Shown one piece after another: positions 7,312-13,673 of a DNA stretch of 13,673 nucleotides (position 1 is the first letter of the stretch; the number at the start of each line of letters is the position of its first letter). Both the position numbers and the translations under genes were made by a program. Below the pieces are notes generated by a model, which worked only from the letters and a program-made list of their open reading frames with translations, had not been told where the DNA came from and did no database searches. The DNA is taken from positions 1 to 13,673 of the forward strand of contig CACYBC010000058.1 in the NCBI GenBank assembly GCA_902772615.1, in the 5' to 3' direction. The stretch comes from an uncultured Ruminococcus sp. (GTDB taxonomy: Bacteria; Bacillota; Clostridia; Oscillospirales; Ruminococcaceae).

Positions 7312-7349
7312 AAAAAAGGAGTTTTCTGCAGTTCATGCAGAAAACTCCT
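7312..7349. terminator. bidirectional terminator between esterase-like gene and potD
   Basis: A perfect 14 bp inverted repeat (AGGAGTTTTCTGCA with its complement) surrounds a 5 nt loop. Read on the minus strand it ends in a run of six T, a classical terminator for the pot operon. On the plus strand the tail is A/T-rich and probably ends the esterase-like transcript too. Confidence 0.88.
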
Positions 7350-7378
7350 AATTTATTATATGTATTATATTCCCCGGG

Positions 7379-8482
7379 TCAGTTGATCTTTACCTTTTCC
7401 CAAAGAGTATTGATATAGTCCAGAAGATCTACCGGAAGATTTCTGTAGGCATACTTGTTGTACTGTTCCGCGAAGTTATCGATGGGAGGATAAAGGATTT
7501 CGATGGTCTCTTCTCCAAGATCTTCCAGATACTCTTCATCCGTGTAGACGACTTCATACGGGGATGCATAATATGTGAATTCCGCATTGGCGACCGCAGC
7601 GTCTCTGGACATCATGAAATTGATGAATCTCTCCGCAAGCTCCTTGTTCTCGGTGCCCTTGAGTATCACCATGGCATCGACATAATAGTTTGTCGGTTCA
7701 GGGTAATAGAAGCGAAGATCCACATTATCGCTCTGCGCATCCAGCATGGTGAAATAGTCGCCCGCATAATAAGATCCGACCTTAGCCTCACCTGTCTCCA
7801 TCAGATTGTAGATCTCATCCATTACGAGGCTGTACACCAGAGGATACTGTGTCTTGAGCTCCTCCGCTGCTCTGTCCCACTCTGCCTTGTCCGTAGTATT
7901 GACATCGATGCCTAGCTTATACATTGCAGTTCCGAAGGCATCTCTGGGGTTGTTATACTGCAGGATACCGCCGGAATACTTGGGGTCCCAGAGTATGTCC
8001 CAGTTTTTGGCATCGGCTTCATCCACCTGATTCGCATCGTAGATGATCCCTACTATGCCATAGGTATAAGGAACAGAGTATTCATTCGTCGGATCGTAAT
8101 AGAGGCCTTTGAAAGAATCGTTCAGCGTGGAATAGTTGGGTATGTTGGAGAAATCGATCTTCTCCAGCATTCCTTCGCTTATCATCCTTGCGATCATGTA
8201 ATCGGAAGGTATAGCGACGTCATAGCTTACTGCCCCTGCCGAGATCTTGGAATACATGTCCTCATTTGAATTGAACGTATCATAGATGACACGGACCTTC
8301 TGTCCGTACTCCTTCTGATACCATTTCTCGAACTCTTTGGTGGTGTAGTAGCTTCCTTCCGCGCCTTCCGAGATGTATTCGCCCCAGTTATACACCTTGA
8401 GCGTAAGCGTCTCTCCGCCGCATGCCGAAAGCATCAGGCACAGCGCAGTGCAGATAAGGATGATAGCGGTGATCTTTTTCAT
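7379..8482 (-). CDS. potD: polyamine-type ABC transporter substrate-binding lipoprotein
   Basis: This is the extracellular spermidine/putrescine-type binding protein that delivers ligand to the PotBC channel. Of 367 residues, the first 20 form a lipoprotein signal (MKKITAIILICTALCLMLSA) followed by Cys21 in the lipobox LSAC, so the protein is anchored to the outer face of the membrane. The mature start LTLKVYNWGEYISEG, followed by VPYTYGIVGIIYD and FINFMMSRDAA, is typical of PotD/PotF. The ligand (spermidine, putrescine or another polyamine) cannot be settled by eye. The start codon overlaps the potC stop by 4 nt (ATGA), so translation is probably coupled. It is the last gene of the operon and is followed by a strong terminator. 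Confidence 0.93.
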   Translation of the reverse strand: MKKITAIILICTALCLMLSACGGETLTLKVYNWGEYISEGAEGSYYTTKEFEKWYQKEYGQKVRVIYDTFNSNEDMYSKISAGAVSYDVAIPSDYMIARMISEGMLEKIDFSNIPNYSTLNDSFKGLYYDPTNEYSVPYTYGIVGIIYDANQVDEADAKNWDILWDPKYSGGILQYNNPRDAFGTAMYKLGIDVNTTDKAEWDRAAEELKTQYPLVYSLVMDEIYNLMETGEAKVGSYYAGDYFTMLDAQSDNVDLRFYYPEPTNYYVDAMVILKGTENKELAERFINFMMSRDAAVANAEFTYYASPYEVVYTDEEYLEDLGEETIEILYPPIDNFAEQYNKYAYRNLPVDLLDYINTLWEKVKIN

Positions 8483-9309
8483 GTTTTATTTGCCTTTCTC
8501 TGTTCTTTTCTTGTTCTTCTCTTCTCACTTGCATCTTCGTCTGTCAGATTGCTGATAAGAAGAAGCGTCAGTATCACGAAGAAGATGATGGTGGCCAAAG
8601 CATACATCTTGGGCGTAACGGTCTTTTTCGTCATATTGTAGATCCTGACCGGGAGGGTCTGGAATCCTGCACCTGAAGTAAAATAACTGATGACGAAGTC
8701 ATCAAGGCTCATCGTGAATGCCATGATCGCACCGGTGATGATGCCCGGCATTATCTCCGGTATCGTGACTTTGAAAAAAGCTCTTGCCGGAGTACAGCCC
8801 AGATCCTGAGCAGCTTCAGGAAGGCTGGAATCCATCTGTCTGAGTTTGGGGAGCACCTGAAGTATCACATAAGGCAGACAGAACGTCACATGTGATATCA
8901 GGATAGTGGTGAAGCTCAACGAATCAGCTCTTCCGAAAAGCCTGCCGAAGAACACGAACATCAGCATCAGTGAGATACCTGTTATGATATCGGGATTGGT
9001 CATAGGAATATCCGTGACCATATTGATGGTGTTCTTTATCCATTTGTTGCGGAGCCTGTTGATGCCTACCGCCGCGGCAGTTCCCATAACAGTGCTGATA
9101 CCTGTGGCAGCCAAGGCAAGTATAAGGGTATTGCGGACGCTCTCGAGAGTCGAGGAGTCTATCATAAGTTCTCTGTACCACCTGAAGGAGAATCCGGAGA
9201 ACACAGACAGGCTCTTTGCGTCATTGAATGAAAAAACTACAAGTATGGCTATCGGGGCAAAAAGAAAAACCAGTATGACCGCGGTGAATATCCTGGAAGC
9301 TGTTTTCAT
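8479..9309 (-). CDS. potC: polyamine-type ABC transporter permease PotC
   Basis: This is the second membrane subunit of the importer, 276 residues. An N-terminal helix lies at about 8-28, followed by further hydrophobic helices. The cytoplasmic EAA loop that docks on the ATPase is LPEAAQDLGCTPARAFFKV at 163-181, followed by TIPEIMPGIITG. The segment FTMSLDDFVISYFTSG at 198-213 is characteristic of PotC. The C-terminus is a short, strongly basic tail (SEKRRTRKEQRKANKT). The start overlaps the potB stop by 4 nt (ATGA), with a strong GGAGGTGA site inside the end of potB. Confidence 0.93.
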   Translation of the reverse strand: MKTASRIFTAVILVFLFAPIAILVVFSFNDAKSLSVFSGFSFRWYRELMIDSSTLESVRNTLILALAATGISTVMGTAAAVGINRLRNKWIKNTINMVTDIPMTNPDIITGISLMLMFVFFGRLFGRADSLSFTTILISHVTFCLPYVILQVLPKLRQMDSSLPEAAQDLGCTPARAFFKVTIPEIMPGIITGAIMAFTMSLDDFVISYFTSGAGFQTLPVRIYNMTKKTVTPKMYALATIIFFVILTLLLISNLTDEDASEKRRTRKEQRKANKT

Positions 9310-10166
9310 TCCGTATCACCTCCATAAGCCATTCCGTTAGTGAATCTCTTGATGAGCGCCATCATCACGATCAGGATCAGCATAAGTATGAAAGCCATCG
9401 CAGCCGCGAAGTGCAGATTGTTCGCCACATACTGCCCCTCAATGGCGTCGCCTATCAGGAAGAACTTGCCGTTTCCCAGTTTCTGCGAGATGTAGAATGT
9501 GCTCACGGAAGGTATGAGGACCATGTTGATACCGCTCAGAACGCCCGGCATGCTCAAGGGGAATATGACCCTCCTGAAAACTCCATAGCTGTTGCAGCCC
9601 AGATCTCTCGCTGCTTCTATGAGTCTAAGATCCATTTTCGCCATTACCGAGTATATGGGAAGTATCATATACGGAAGGTAGTCGTATACCATTCCAATCA
9701 CGACGGCACTCTCTGTACCGATTATGTGTATCCTACCCAGTCCCAGTCTGGCGAGGAAGCCGTTCAGAATACCTGTGTCCTGAAGGATCGTCATCCATGC
9801 ATATGTTCTGATAAGGAAGTTCATCCACATCGGTATCATGATGAGGGTCATCAGTATCTTCTGCTTTCTGCTGTCAGCTCTGGACATGATATATGCCATC
9901 GGGTACCCCGCAAGAAGGCATATCACAGTGCTGACAAACGCAAGCTTAAGGCTCCTCCAGAATATGAGCAGATAGGTCTTGACCTCAGCGCCGTCCGACT
10001 GGCTCGTCGCCGTGAAGAAACGCGTAATGTTGTCAAATGTAAATGAAAACGAGTTGTCTGTGAAGGCGTAATATGCAACGAAGCCAAGAGGCACTACGAT
10101 GAATATGAACGCCCACACAGTGTAAGGACCGAGAAGGCCCCAGACCGGTTTGCCGTTTTTCTTCAT
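9306..10166 (-). CDS. potB: polyamine-type ABC transporter permease PotB
   Basis: This is the first membrane subunit of the importer, 286 residues, with a helix at about 11-35 and several further membrane segments. The EAA loop is LIEAARDLGCNSYGVFRRV at 182-200, followed by IFPLSMPGVLSG. The segment IPMWMNFLIRTYAWM at 111-125 is typical of PotB. Its ATG shares one base with the potA stop (TGATG), and a GAGGAGGA ribosome binding site lies within the last potA codons, so potA and potB are translationally coupled. Confidence 0.93.
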   Translation of the reverse strand: MKKNGKPVWGLLGPYTVWAFIFIVVPLGFVAYYAFTDNSFSFTFDNITRFFTATSQSDGAEVKTYLLIFWRSLKLAFVSTVICLLAGYPMAYIMSRADSRKQKILMTLIMIPMWMNFLIRTYAWMTILQDTGILNGFLARLGLGRIHIIGTESAVVIGMVYDYLPYMILPIYSVMAKMDLRLIEAARDLGCNSYGVFRRVIFPLSMPGVLSGINMVLIPSVSTFYISQKLGNGKFFLIGDAIEGQYVANNLHFAAAMAFILMLILIVMMALIKRFTNGMAYGGDTE

Positions 10167-11314
10167 CAGTCCTCCTCCGTATCATCAAGCTCCGAGATGT
10201 CCATCTCTCCGGATTCTATCTCATTCAGTTCCTCTACTTCATCCGAGTATGTGGAGTAGTCCCCGAACATTCCGGAGTACTCGCTCTTTTCCATTATCTG
10301 GATGGCATCCGGGTCTATGTTGAGTCCGATATTCTCGTTCTCATCCACGAAATCGGTAGTCTGGATCATCCACTTGAAGCCTTTTACGTCCACAATTATC
10401 TCATAATGGACTCCCATGAAGGTCACTGATGTGACCGTCCCTCGCAGCATTCCTTCTTCAGGCTTCACGATATCGACGTCTTCGGGTCTGATGACGACAT
10501 CTACCGGAACATTGGTCCCGAATCCTTTGTCGACACATTTGAAGACATGTTCGGCGAATCTGACCTTGTAGTCCTCGAGCATCACACCGTCCAGGATATT
10601 GCTCTCGCCGATAAAATCTGCCACGAAAGCGTTCACGGGCTCGTTGTAGATATCTATGGGTGTGCCTATCTGCTGTATCTTTCCCTCACTCATCACGACG
10701 ACGGTATCAGACATCGTCAGTGCTTCTTCCTGGTCGTGCGTCACGAATATGAACGTGATGCCGGTCGCCTTCTGGATCTTCTTCAGTTCCTGCTGCATGT
10801 CCTTGCGCAGCTTCAGATCCAGAGCTCCGAGGGGCTCGTCGAGGAGCAGTACCTTGGGCTGAGCTATAAGGGCTCTGGCTATCGCGACTCTCTGCTGCTG
10901 ACCGCCGGAAAGGCTGGTCACATCTCTCTTAGCGAAATTTGACAGCATGACGAGCGAGAGCATCTCATGGACCTTCTCCTCGATCTCGTCCTTGGGCACC
11001 TTTCTCTCTCTGAGTGCGAATGCTACGTTCTCGAAAACATTGAGGTGAGGAAACAGAGCGTATCTCTGGAACACCGTATTGACGTTCCTCTTGTGAGCGG
11101 GAACGTCATTGATGCGCTCACCCATGAAGATCACGTCGCCTTCGTCAGGCTGTTCAAATCCGCCGATGATGCGCAGCGTAGTAGTCTTGCCGCACCCTGA
11201 CGGGCCGAGAAGAGTCAGGAACTCATTGTCGTAGATGTCAAGATTGATGTTGTTGAGCACCCTCTCTCCGTCATAGGATTTGCTGATGTTTTTAAGCTCG
11301 ATGATCTTCTCCAT
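10166..11314 (-). CDS. potA: polyamine-type ABC transporter ATPase PotA
   Basis: This is the cytoplasmic ATPase that powers polyamine uptake, 382 residues. Visible motifs: Walker A GPSGCGKT at 37-44, Q-loop Gln83 in VFQRYALFPH, signature LSGGQQQR at 135-142, Walker B VLLLDEP at 155-161, D-loop GALD at 163-166, and switch His193 in VTHDQEEA. After residue 235 comes the regulatory TOBE-type domain (VIRPEDVDIV at 274-283 and onward). The last 30 or so residues form a strongly acidic tail rich in Glu/Asp, which is unusual and encodes the potB ribosome binding site. It is the first gene of potABCD. No linked repressor is present; instead a long leader with a terminator directly precedes it. An AGAGG site lies before the ATG. 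Confidence 0.95.
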   Translation of the reverse strand: MEKIIELKNISKSYDGERVLNNINLDIYDNEFLTLLGPSGCGKTTTLRIIGGFEQPDEGDVIFMGERINDVPAHKRNVNTVFQRYALFPHLNVFENVAFALRERKVPKDEIEEKVHEMLSLVMLSNFAKRDVTSLSGGQQQRVAIARALIAQPKVLLLDEPLGALDLKLRKDMQQELKKIQKATGITFIFVTHDQEEALTMSDTVVVMSEGKIQQIGTPIDIYNEPVNAFVADFIGESNILDGVMLEDYKVRFAEHVFKCVDKGFGTNVPVDVVIRPEDVDIVKPEEGMLRGTVTSVTFMGVHYEIIVDVKGFKWMIQTTDFVDENENIGLNIDPDAIQIMEKSEYSGMFGDYSTYSDEVEELNEIESGEMDISELDDTEED

Positions 11315-11343
11315 GATCGCGCCTCTCTGATCCAGTAATAATG

Positions 11344-11376
11344 AAAAAGGTGATATGCTGCTGAGCGCATATCACC
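11344..11376 (-). terminator. intrinsic terminator in the potA leader
   Basis: On the minus strand an exact 10 bp stem (GGTGATATGC with GCATATCACC, 8 nt loop) is followed directly by five T, ending 29 nt before the potA start codon. Just upstream, ATATCA (11390-11385) can pair with TGATAT within the 5' arm of this stem, which would form a mutually exclusive antiterminator helix of 6 bp. The position before the first gene of the operon indicates attenuation rather than the end of an unrelated gene. Confidence 0.8.
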
Positions 11377-11719
11377 TGTGAGTGCTGATATTCCCGTCCG
11401 CATCCCGCTTGCCGGGATACGGTGCTGAATCCTGCTTGGTTTAAAGAGTCTTGCAGCAAAAAAACTTTTTACTACTCTTATTGACCATTTCACAAGTTTT
11501 ATGCCCTGCCAGGCATCGGTTATAAAGTAACCAACTTAGAAACTGAGCTTTTAACTCAATCAATAAGGCAACAAAAGTTGCCGGCCGCTGATGCGGCTTT
11601 CCAATCGGCATTCGACCCGGCTGTCCGTATGGCCTTGGCTTCCGGTAAAGGAAGCGGTCAAATCATCTTGCTTCGGAAAATGCCTTTTTCAAGGCATATA
11701 GACTCTTCCCAAGTCAGAT
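11344..11719 (-). ncRNA. structured pot-operon leader RNA, candidate riboswitch or attenuator, class not recognised
   Basis: From the probable start near 11719 to the terminator, the minus strand would make a leader of about 375 nt. It contains successive exact hairpins (read 5' to 3'): ATGCCT/AGGCAT, GCTTCC/GGAAGC, GCCGC/GCGGC with loop ATCA, GGCAAC/GTTGCC with loop TTTT, GGTTA/TAACC, ATGCC/GGCAT, ATCCCG/CGGGAT, and then the terminator. No gene-like frame is present. I looked for hallmarks of tmRNA, RNase P, 6S, T-box, guanidine, M-box, lysine and c-di-AMP elements and found none convincing. Because the regulated genes import polyamines, a polyamine or related metabolite is the natural candidate signal, but that is speculation. 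A short trans-acting RNA ending at the terminator is also possible. Confidence 0.55.
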
Positions 11720-11725
11720 GAACTA

Positions 11726-11755
11726 ATTCTAACCCTTACCGGATATAGGTGTCAA
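11726..11755 (-). promoter_or_regulatory. strong sigma-A-like promoter for the pot leader
   Basis: On the minus strand a consensus -35 TTGACA (11755-11750) and a -10 TAGAAT (11731-11726, one mismatch) are spaced by 18 bp. It is the best promoter match in the window and would start transcription about 400 nt before potA. Confidence 0.7.
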
Positions 11756-11856
11756 TCTGAAACACACTCCAAAAAGGGTATTTTTAACAAAAAACGATGT
11801 ATATTTTCTGCATTTAATACAAACCCTTTTTCTGTCCGTATGCTTCGTACGAGTTT

Positions 11857-11862
11857 TATAAT
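11857..11862 (+). promoter_or_regulatory. -10 box before the esterase pair
   Basis: A consensus TATAAT lies 29 nt before the start codon at 11892. No good -35 is found at 16-19 bp. Instead a small inverted repeat (CGTA 11837-11840 with TACG 11848-11851) occupies that place, so an activator or repressor may bind there. Transcription of 11892-13560 probably starts just downstream, near 11869. Confidence 0.45.
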
Positions 11863-11891
11863 TAAGAAAAAGCAAGGAGGATATTATATAC

Positions 11892-12671
11892 ATGGCAACT
11901 CTTCAGATGAATATCCTGTCCATGAAACTTGGAATGCAGAGCAACTTTACAGTGATCCTGCCGAGTTTCAGACCCGGCATCGATGCCGGCAAGGACTTAA
12001 GTGAACTGTATCCGCGTGATGTCAGATTCAGAACTCTCTGGCTGCTGCCGTCCGAATATGGCGACGACATCGAGGAACTTCACTACACCTCGATCCAGAG
12101 GTACGCCGACGAGACCGGCATAGCGGTCGTGATGCCCGCGCCTCTGAACAGGATGTATTCCAATGATCCCACGAACCAGAAGTTCATCGATTACATCACG
12201 GAGGAGCTCTGGAGTCTCGGGCACGGTACATTCGCGCTTTCCTACAGGAAAGAGGACAACTACATAGGAGGCTTCTCACTTGGCGCATACGGCGCTCTGA
12301 AGGCCGCCCTCAGGAACACAGACAAATACAGCAAAGTTTTCATGATCGGCGGGGTATTTGAAAAAGGCATCAAGGACGGGTATTTCAAGGACATCAACGC
12401 CCGCATCGCCGAACAGGGCCTTATTCCTCACCTGCCTCTCGATGACGCACTTCCCGGAGATGAGGAACTGCTTGTTCCCGAAGGAGCGGAGCTGCCTGAA
12501 GTTGCCGTCTATTATGCCTCCGAAGACTCCCTCTCGGATTATGCGAGACGCGCCGTGACCAATCTCAAAACTGCCGGTTTCAATGTGCAGAGCCGCGAAT
12601 ATCCCGGAAAGGATGACTGGGATTTCCGCGACTGTGCTCTCAAAGCCGCGGTCAAAGAATTCATAGGATGA
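11892..12671 (+). CDS. esterase-family (alpha/beta hydrolase) protein with altered active site
   Basis: The 259 residues are a paralog of the two other esterase-like proteins in the window. The core EDNYIGGFSLGAYGALKAAL at 121-140 keeps the nucleophile Ser129 in a G-F-S-L-G elbow, and an acidic residue is present in YASEDSLSD (Asp212). Two expected features are missing. The oxyanion-hole segment, LLHGGSGDD in the next gene, reads LLPSEYGDD at 51-59. Near the C-terminus the PGYNHEWDFW motif of the neighbour reads PGKDDWDFR at 238-246, with no histidine. It may have a shifted active site or be a non-catalytic partner of the downstream paralog. There is no signal peptide. AAGGAGG precedes the start. 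It is followed after 16 nt by the intact paralog on the same strand, so the two are co-transcribed. Confidence 0.88.
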   Translation: MATLQMNILSMKLGMQSNFTVILPSFRPGIDAGKDLSELYPRDVRFRTLWLLPSEYGDDIEELHYTSIQRYADETGIAVVMPAPLNRMYSNDPTNQKFIDYITEELWSLGHGTFALSYRKEDNYIGGFSLGAYGALKAALRNTDKYSKVFMIGGVFEKGIKDGYFKDINARIAEQGLIPHLPLDDALPGDEELLVPEGAELPEVAVYYASEDSLSDYARRAVTNLKTAGFNVQSREYPGKDDWDFRDCALKAAVKEFIG

Positions 12672-12687
12672 CAAGGAGGTAACGATC

Positions 12688-13560
12688 ATGCCAGTAATGA
12701 GACTGAACTTCATTTCCAAGGAACTCGGAATGGCCACGAACGTGACCGCCATCATGCCGGGATTCGATCAGAATTTTGACGTAGGCAGATCCGTGAGCGA
12801 GATATATGAACCTGACCGCAAGTTTCCCGTTCTCTGGCTGCTTCACGGCGGAAGCGGGGATGATGCCGACTACCTGAACTGGACCAACATCGCACGCTAT
12901 GCCGTGGAATACGACTGCGCGATAATCTGTCCCGCGAACTATAATGCAGCTTATTCAGATTTTCCCAGAGGGGCAAAATACTATAAATACATAACTGAGG
13001 AACTAAGGGAATTCATTTTCTCCAGATTCCCGCATCTTTCCGACAAAAGGGAGGACAACTTCATCGGGGGTCTCTCCATGGGAAGCGGCGGAGCGATGAA
13101 GATCGCCATGGATAAGTGTGAGCAGTATTCATATGCACTTATCATGTCAGGCGGCATACCTCCCAAAGGTGTCATGCCGTCCGGCCACAGCGCATTCCGT
13201 GAGAGGATCATTGCTGCCGGATGGCCTATGCCCAAGCAGCCGGCCGATATTTCAAGACCTGATATCGAAGAGATCGCCAAACGCAATATAGAGCAGGGAA
13301 AGAAGGTTCCCACCTTCATCCTGTGCTGCGGAGAGAGCGACGCCATTGCATACACCTCTCATATGAATGCCAGAAAAGTCCTTCCCGAATGGGGATATGA
13401 GACGATCAACTTCTCTCTTCCCGGCTATAATCACGAATGGGATTTCTGGGAGATCTGCTTCAGGCATGTATTTGCCGAATGGCTTCCCACAAAACAGAAG
13501 ACGAAGACTGAAGGTACTGCTGCGGCGTGGGCACCGCGAGATCCTTCCAAGAATGACTGA
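12688..13560 (+). CDS. esterase-family (alpha/beta hydrolase) enzyme, intact triad
   Basis: The 290 residues form a putative carboxylic-ester hydrolase of the D/S-formylglutathione-hydrolase-like family, which includes acetyl and feruloyl esterases. All expected parts are visible: oxyanion loop WLLHGGSGDD at 50-59, nucleophile Ser130 in GGLSMGSGG, Asp218 in CCGESDAIA, and His249 in PGYNHEWDFW. The last 25 or so residues are a polar tail rich in Lys, Thr, Ala and Pro that its paralogs lack. No signal peptide is seen, so it would act on small or imported substrates such as acylated sugars in the cytoplasm; the substrate is unknown. AAGGAGG lies upstream of the ATG. It is the second gene of a two-gene operon and is closed by a strong terminator. 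Confidence 0.9.
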   Translation: MPVMRLNFISKELGMATNVTAIMPGFDQNFDVGRSVSEIYEPDRKFPVLWLLHGGSGDDADYLNWTNIARYAVEYDCAIICPANYNAAYSDFPRGAKYYKYITEELREFIFSRFPHLSDKREDNFIGGLSMGSGGAMKIAMDKCEQYSYALIMSGGIPPKGVMPSGHSAFRERIIAAGWPMPKQPADISRPDIEEIAKRNIEQGKKVPTFILCCGESDAIAYTSHMNARKVLPEWGYETINFSLPGYNHEWDFWEICFRHVFAEWLPTKQKTKTEGTAAAWAPRDPSKND

Positions 13561-13578
13561 TACCACATAAAAGAACAA

Positions 13579-13608
13579 GGACAGGCAAATAGCCTGTCCC
13601 GTTTTTTT
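13579..13608 (+). terminator. intrinsic terminator after the esterase pair
   Basis: An exact 8 bp stem (GGACAGGC with GCCTGTCC, 5 nt loop) is followed after CG by seven T. It begins 18 nt after the stop codon. The opposite strand has a weaker T-rich tail, so it could also stop a convergent transcript. Confidence 0.9.
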
Positions 13609-13620
13609 ACGATCAGCAGT

Positions 13621-13673
13621 TCAGCTGAGTTCTATCCTCTTTGCTGCAGGTACCTCTGCCTCTTTTTTCGGAA
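13621..13673 (-). CDS. possible 3' end of a convergent gene (very short)
   Basis: Reading in from the right edge on the minus strand, one frame gives the tail PKKEAEVPAAKRIELS followed by TGA, shortly before the shared terminator. The Lys/Glu/Ala-rich composition resembles a normal C-terminus. A second frame is also open to a TAG at 13634-13632, and 16 codons prove nothing, so this is only a suggestion that a convergent gene ends here. Confidence 0.22.
   Translation of the reverse strand, partial: PKKEAEVPAAKRIELS

Noticed and set aside
11344..11719. tmRNA, RNase P RNA or 6S RNA
   Set aside because: There is no tmRNA 3' end with a T-loop and CCA, no GAGGAAAGTCC of RNase P, and no long closing stem of 6S type; the terminator is placed for attenuation of potA.

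Overview
The window looks like chromosomal DNA from a gut- or rumen-type Clostridia/Lachnospiraceae-like member of the Bacillota. The evidence is an AraR-type GntR/LacI hybrid repressor, AGGAGG-like ribosome binding sites, sigma-A-like promoters, intrinsic terminators with T-tracts, a lipoprotein PotD, moderate GC and densely packed operons. This assignment is inferred from gene content; there is no rRNA or other taxonomic marker.

Left part (1-6336): an L-arabinose locus. On the minus strand, transcription runs ribulokinase (araB), then L-arabinose isomerase (araA), then about 1 kb with no convincing gene but many strong hairpins, then a CUT2/RbsC-type sugar ABC permease cut by the window edge. 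Divergently, on the plus strand, lies the AraR-like repressor. The 4905-5237 intergenic region holds both promoters and several TTGTAT/ATACAA dyads that are probable AraR operators. The first two arabinose steps (isomerisation to L-ribulose, phosphorylation to L-ribulose-5-P) are encoded here; araD is not in the window. araB may start at an ACG codon rather than at the first ATG.

Middle part (7379-11719): a complete polyamine-type ABC transporter, potA-potB-potC-potD, on the minus strand, with stop/start overlaps at every junction. It is preceded by a leader of about 375 nt with a strong promoter-like sequence (TTGACA, 18 bp, TAGAAT), many hairpins, and an intrinsic terminator only 29 nt before the potA start. 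This is the layout of a transcription-attenuation element or riboswitch, and I do not recognise its class.

Flanking the pot operon on both sides, on the plus strand, are three diverged paralogs of the D/S-formylglutathione-hydrolase-like esterase family (6408-7274, 11892-12671, 12688-13560). Only the third has a full Ser-Asp-His triad. The first has Ala in place of the nucleophile Ser. The second keeps Ser but lacks the usual His and has an altered oxyanion-hole segment. None has an obvious signal peptide, so they probably act in the cytoplasm.

The most interesting points are the unexplained pot leader RNA, the structured ~1 kb gap in the arabinose operon, the esterase family with complementary active-site losses, and the possible non-AUG start of araB.
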